NCBI GenBank assembly: GCA_018268195.1
Contig: JAFDWZ010000007.1
Location: 1 to 51,552 of the forward strand
Length of the DNA: 51,552 nucleotides
Source: Bacteroidota bacterium
Lineage (GTDB): Bacteria > Bacteroidota > Bacteroidia > AKYH767-A > OLB10
Reading direction: 5' to 3'
This document shows positions 51,340 through 51,552 of this stretch, in pieces. Positions within the stretch are counted from its first letter, which is position 1. The number at the start of each line of letters is the position of its first letter. The position numbers and the translations under genes are program-made. Below the pieces are notes generated by a model. That model made no database searches, was not told the DNA's origin, and worked only from the letters and a program-made list of their open reading frames with translations.

Positions 51340-51552
51340 ATGGGAAAAATAGAAAGAAGAAGTAAACTGACCTTCAGGGAATTTATGAATGAATACATCA
51401 TTCCCAACAAACCGGTCATCCTTACCGACCAATCCAAAGATTGGGAAGCGTATAAGGTTTTTTCACCTGAGTTTTTTAAAAAGAATTTTCCTGAAAAAAC
51501 GGCATCAATAAAAGGCAAGGAGTATAAACTAGGCGAGTACATAGATATGATG
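51340..51552 (+). CDS. Cupin/JmjC-like domain protein, 5' end only
   Basis: The first 71 residues of a protein cut by the window end. The N-terminus MGKIERRSKLTFREFMNEYI is followed by IPNKPVILTDQSKDWEAYKVFSPEFFKKNFPEKTAS, the opening pattern of cupin_8/JmjC-like hydroxylases (F..Y....PVILTG...W......P..F...F). The iron-binding HxD...H lies beyond the window, so activity cannot be judged. GAGGTAAT just before the ATG is an unusually good Shine-Dalgarno-like sequence for this phylum. Confidence 0.78.
   Translation, partial: MGKIERRSKLTFREFMNEYIIPNKPVILTDQSKDWEAYKVFSPEFFKKNFPEKTASIKGKEYKLGEYIDMM

Noticed and set aside
1..51552. CRISPR arrays, insertion sequences, prophage genes or attachment sites
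   Set aside because: I saw no regularly spaced repeats, transposase or integrase motifs, or phage structural genes. tRNA-Gln is intact with no duplicated 3' end nearby.

Overview
This AT-rich window looks like ordinary chromosome of a member of the Bacteroidota, probably a Chitinophagales/Sphingobacteriales-type organism. The evidence is: two secreted proteins with C-terminal type IX secretion (T9SS) sorting domains, neighbouring gldB and gldC gliding genes, a GlsB-like glycine-lipid acyltransferase, an archaeal-type ProS, and many start codons preceded by the Bacteroidota -7 promoter box TAnnTTTG. There is no rRNA operon, CRISPR array, phage or insertion sequence. I could not assign genus or species from sequence alone.

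Layout. 1-6.1 kb: tail of an exonuclease III-type gene, proS with a downstream unknown gene, then a Tyr/Trp-rich lipoprotein with a FadL-type barrel, and an OmpH-like protein. 6.2-11.1 kb: lipid N-acyltransferase, an Ig-like lipoprotein containing a 9-bp G tract, engB, an orphan signal-peptide ORF, gldC/gldB and a small barrel. 11.1-18.7 kb: aconitase, a MatB/ACSF3-like acyl-CoA synthetase, a T9SS cargo protein, and creD-yraN-NTF2. 18.8-25.4 kb: a complete tripartite RND efflux operon led by a TetR repressor whose probable operator sits between the -33 and -7 boxes. 25.5-28.6 kb: ACMSD and a RecD-like helicase, fired from divergent promoters, then a SprT-like protein. 28.7-32.9 kb: feoA-feoB, divergent panC, and an RNA methyltransferase-like gene.

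33-38 kb: a sensorless REC-histidine kinase, a CcoI/FixI-type copper ATPase, and a CstB-like persulfide dioxygenase/rhodanese fusion. 38.4-41.6 kb: a conserved unknown and the classic yceD-rpmF-plsX-fabH lipid-synthesis cluster. 41.8-45.8 kb: a polyprenyl diphosphate synthase, a nucleotide-sugar pair (SDR and rfbA), and a divergent radical SAM/SPASM protein. 46-51.5 kb: tRNA-Gln(TTG), an orphan sigma-54 activator, recJ, a DUF1905 protein, a LamG T9SS cargo protein and the start of a cupin/JmjC-like gene.

Most of the window is housekeeping or envelope biology. I did not find a clearly new multi-gene system. The signals most worth following are the poly-G tract in the surface lipoprotein gene (possible phase variation), the aromatic low-complexity lipoprotein paired with a barrel, the TetR operator architecture, the inverted repeat between rfbA and the radical SAM gene, and several orphan enzymes (ACMSD, CcoI, radical SAM) separated from their usual partners.
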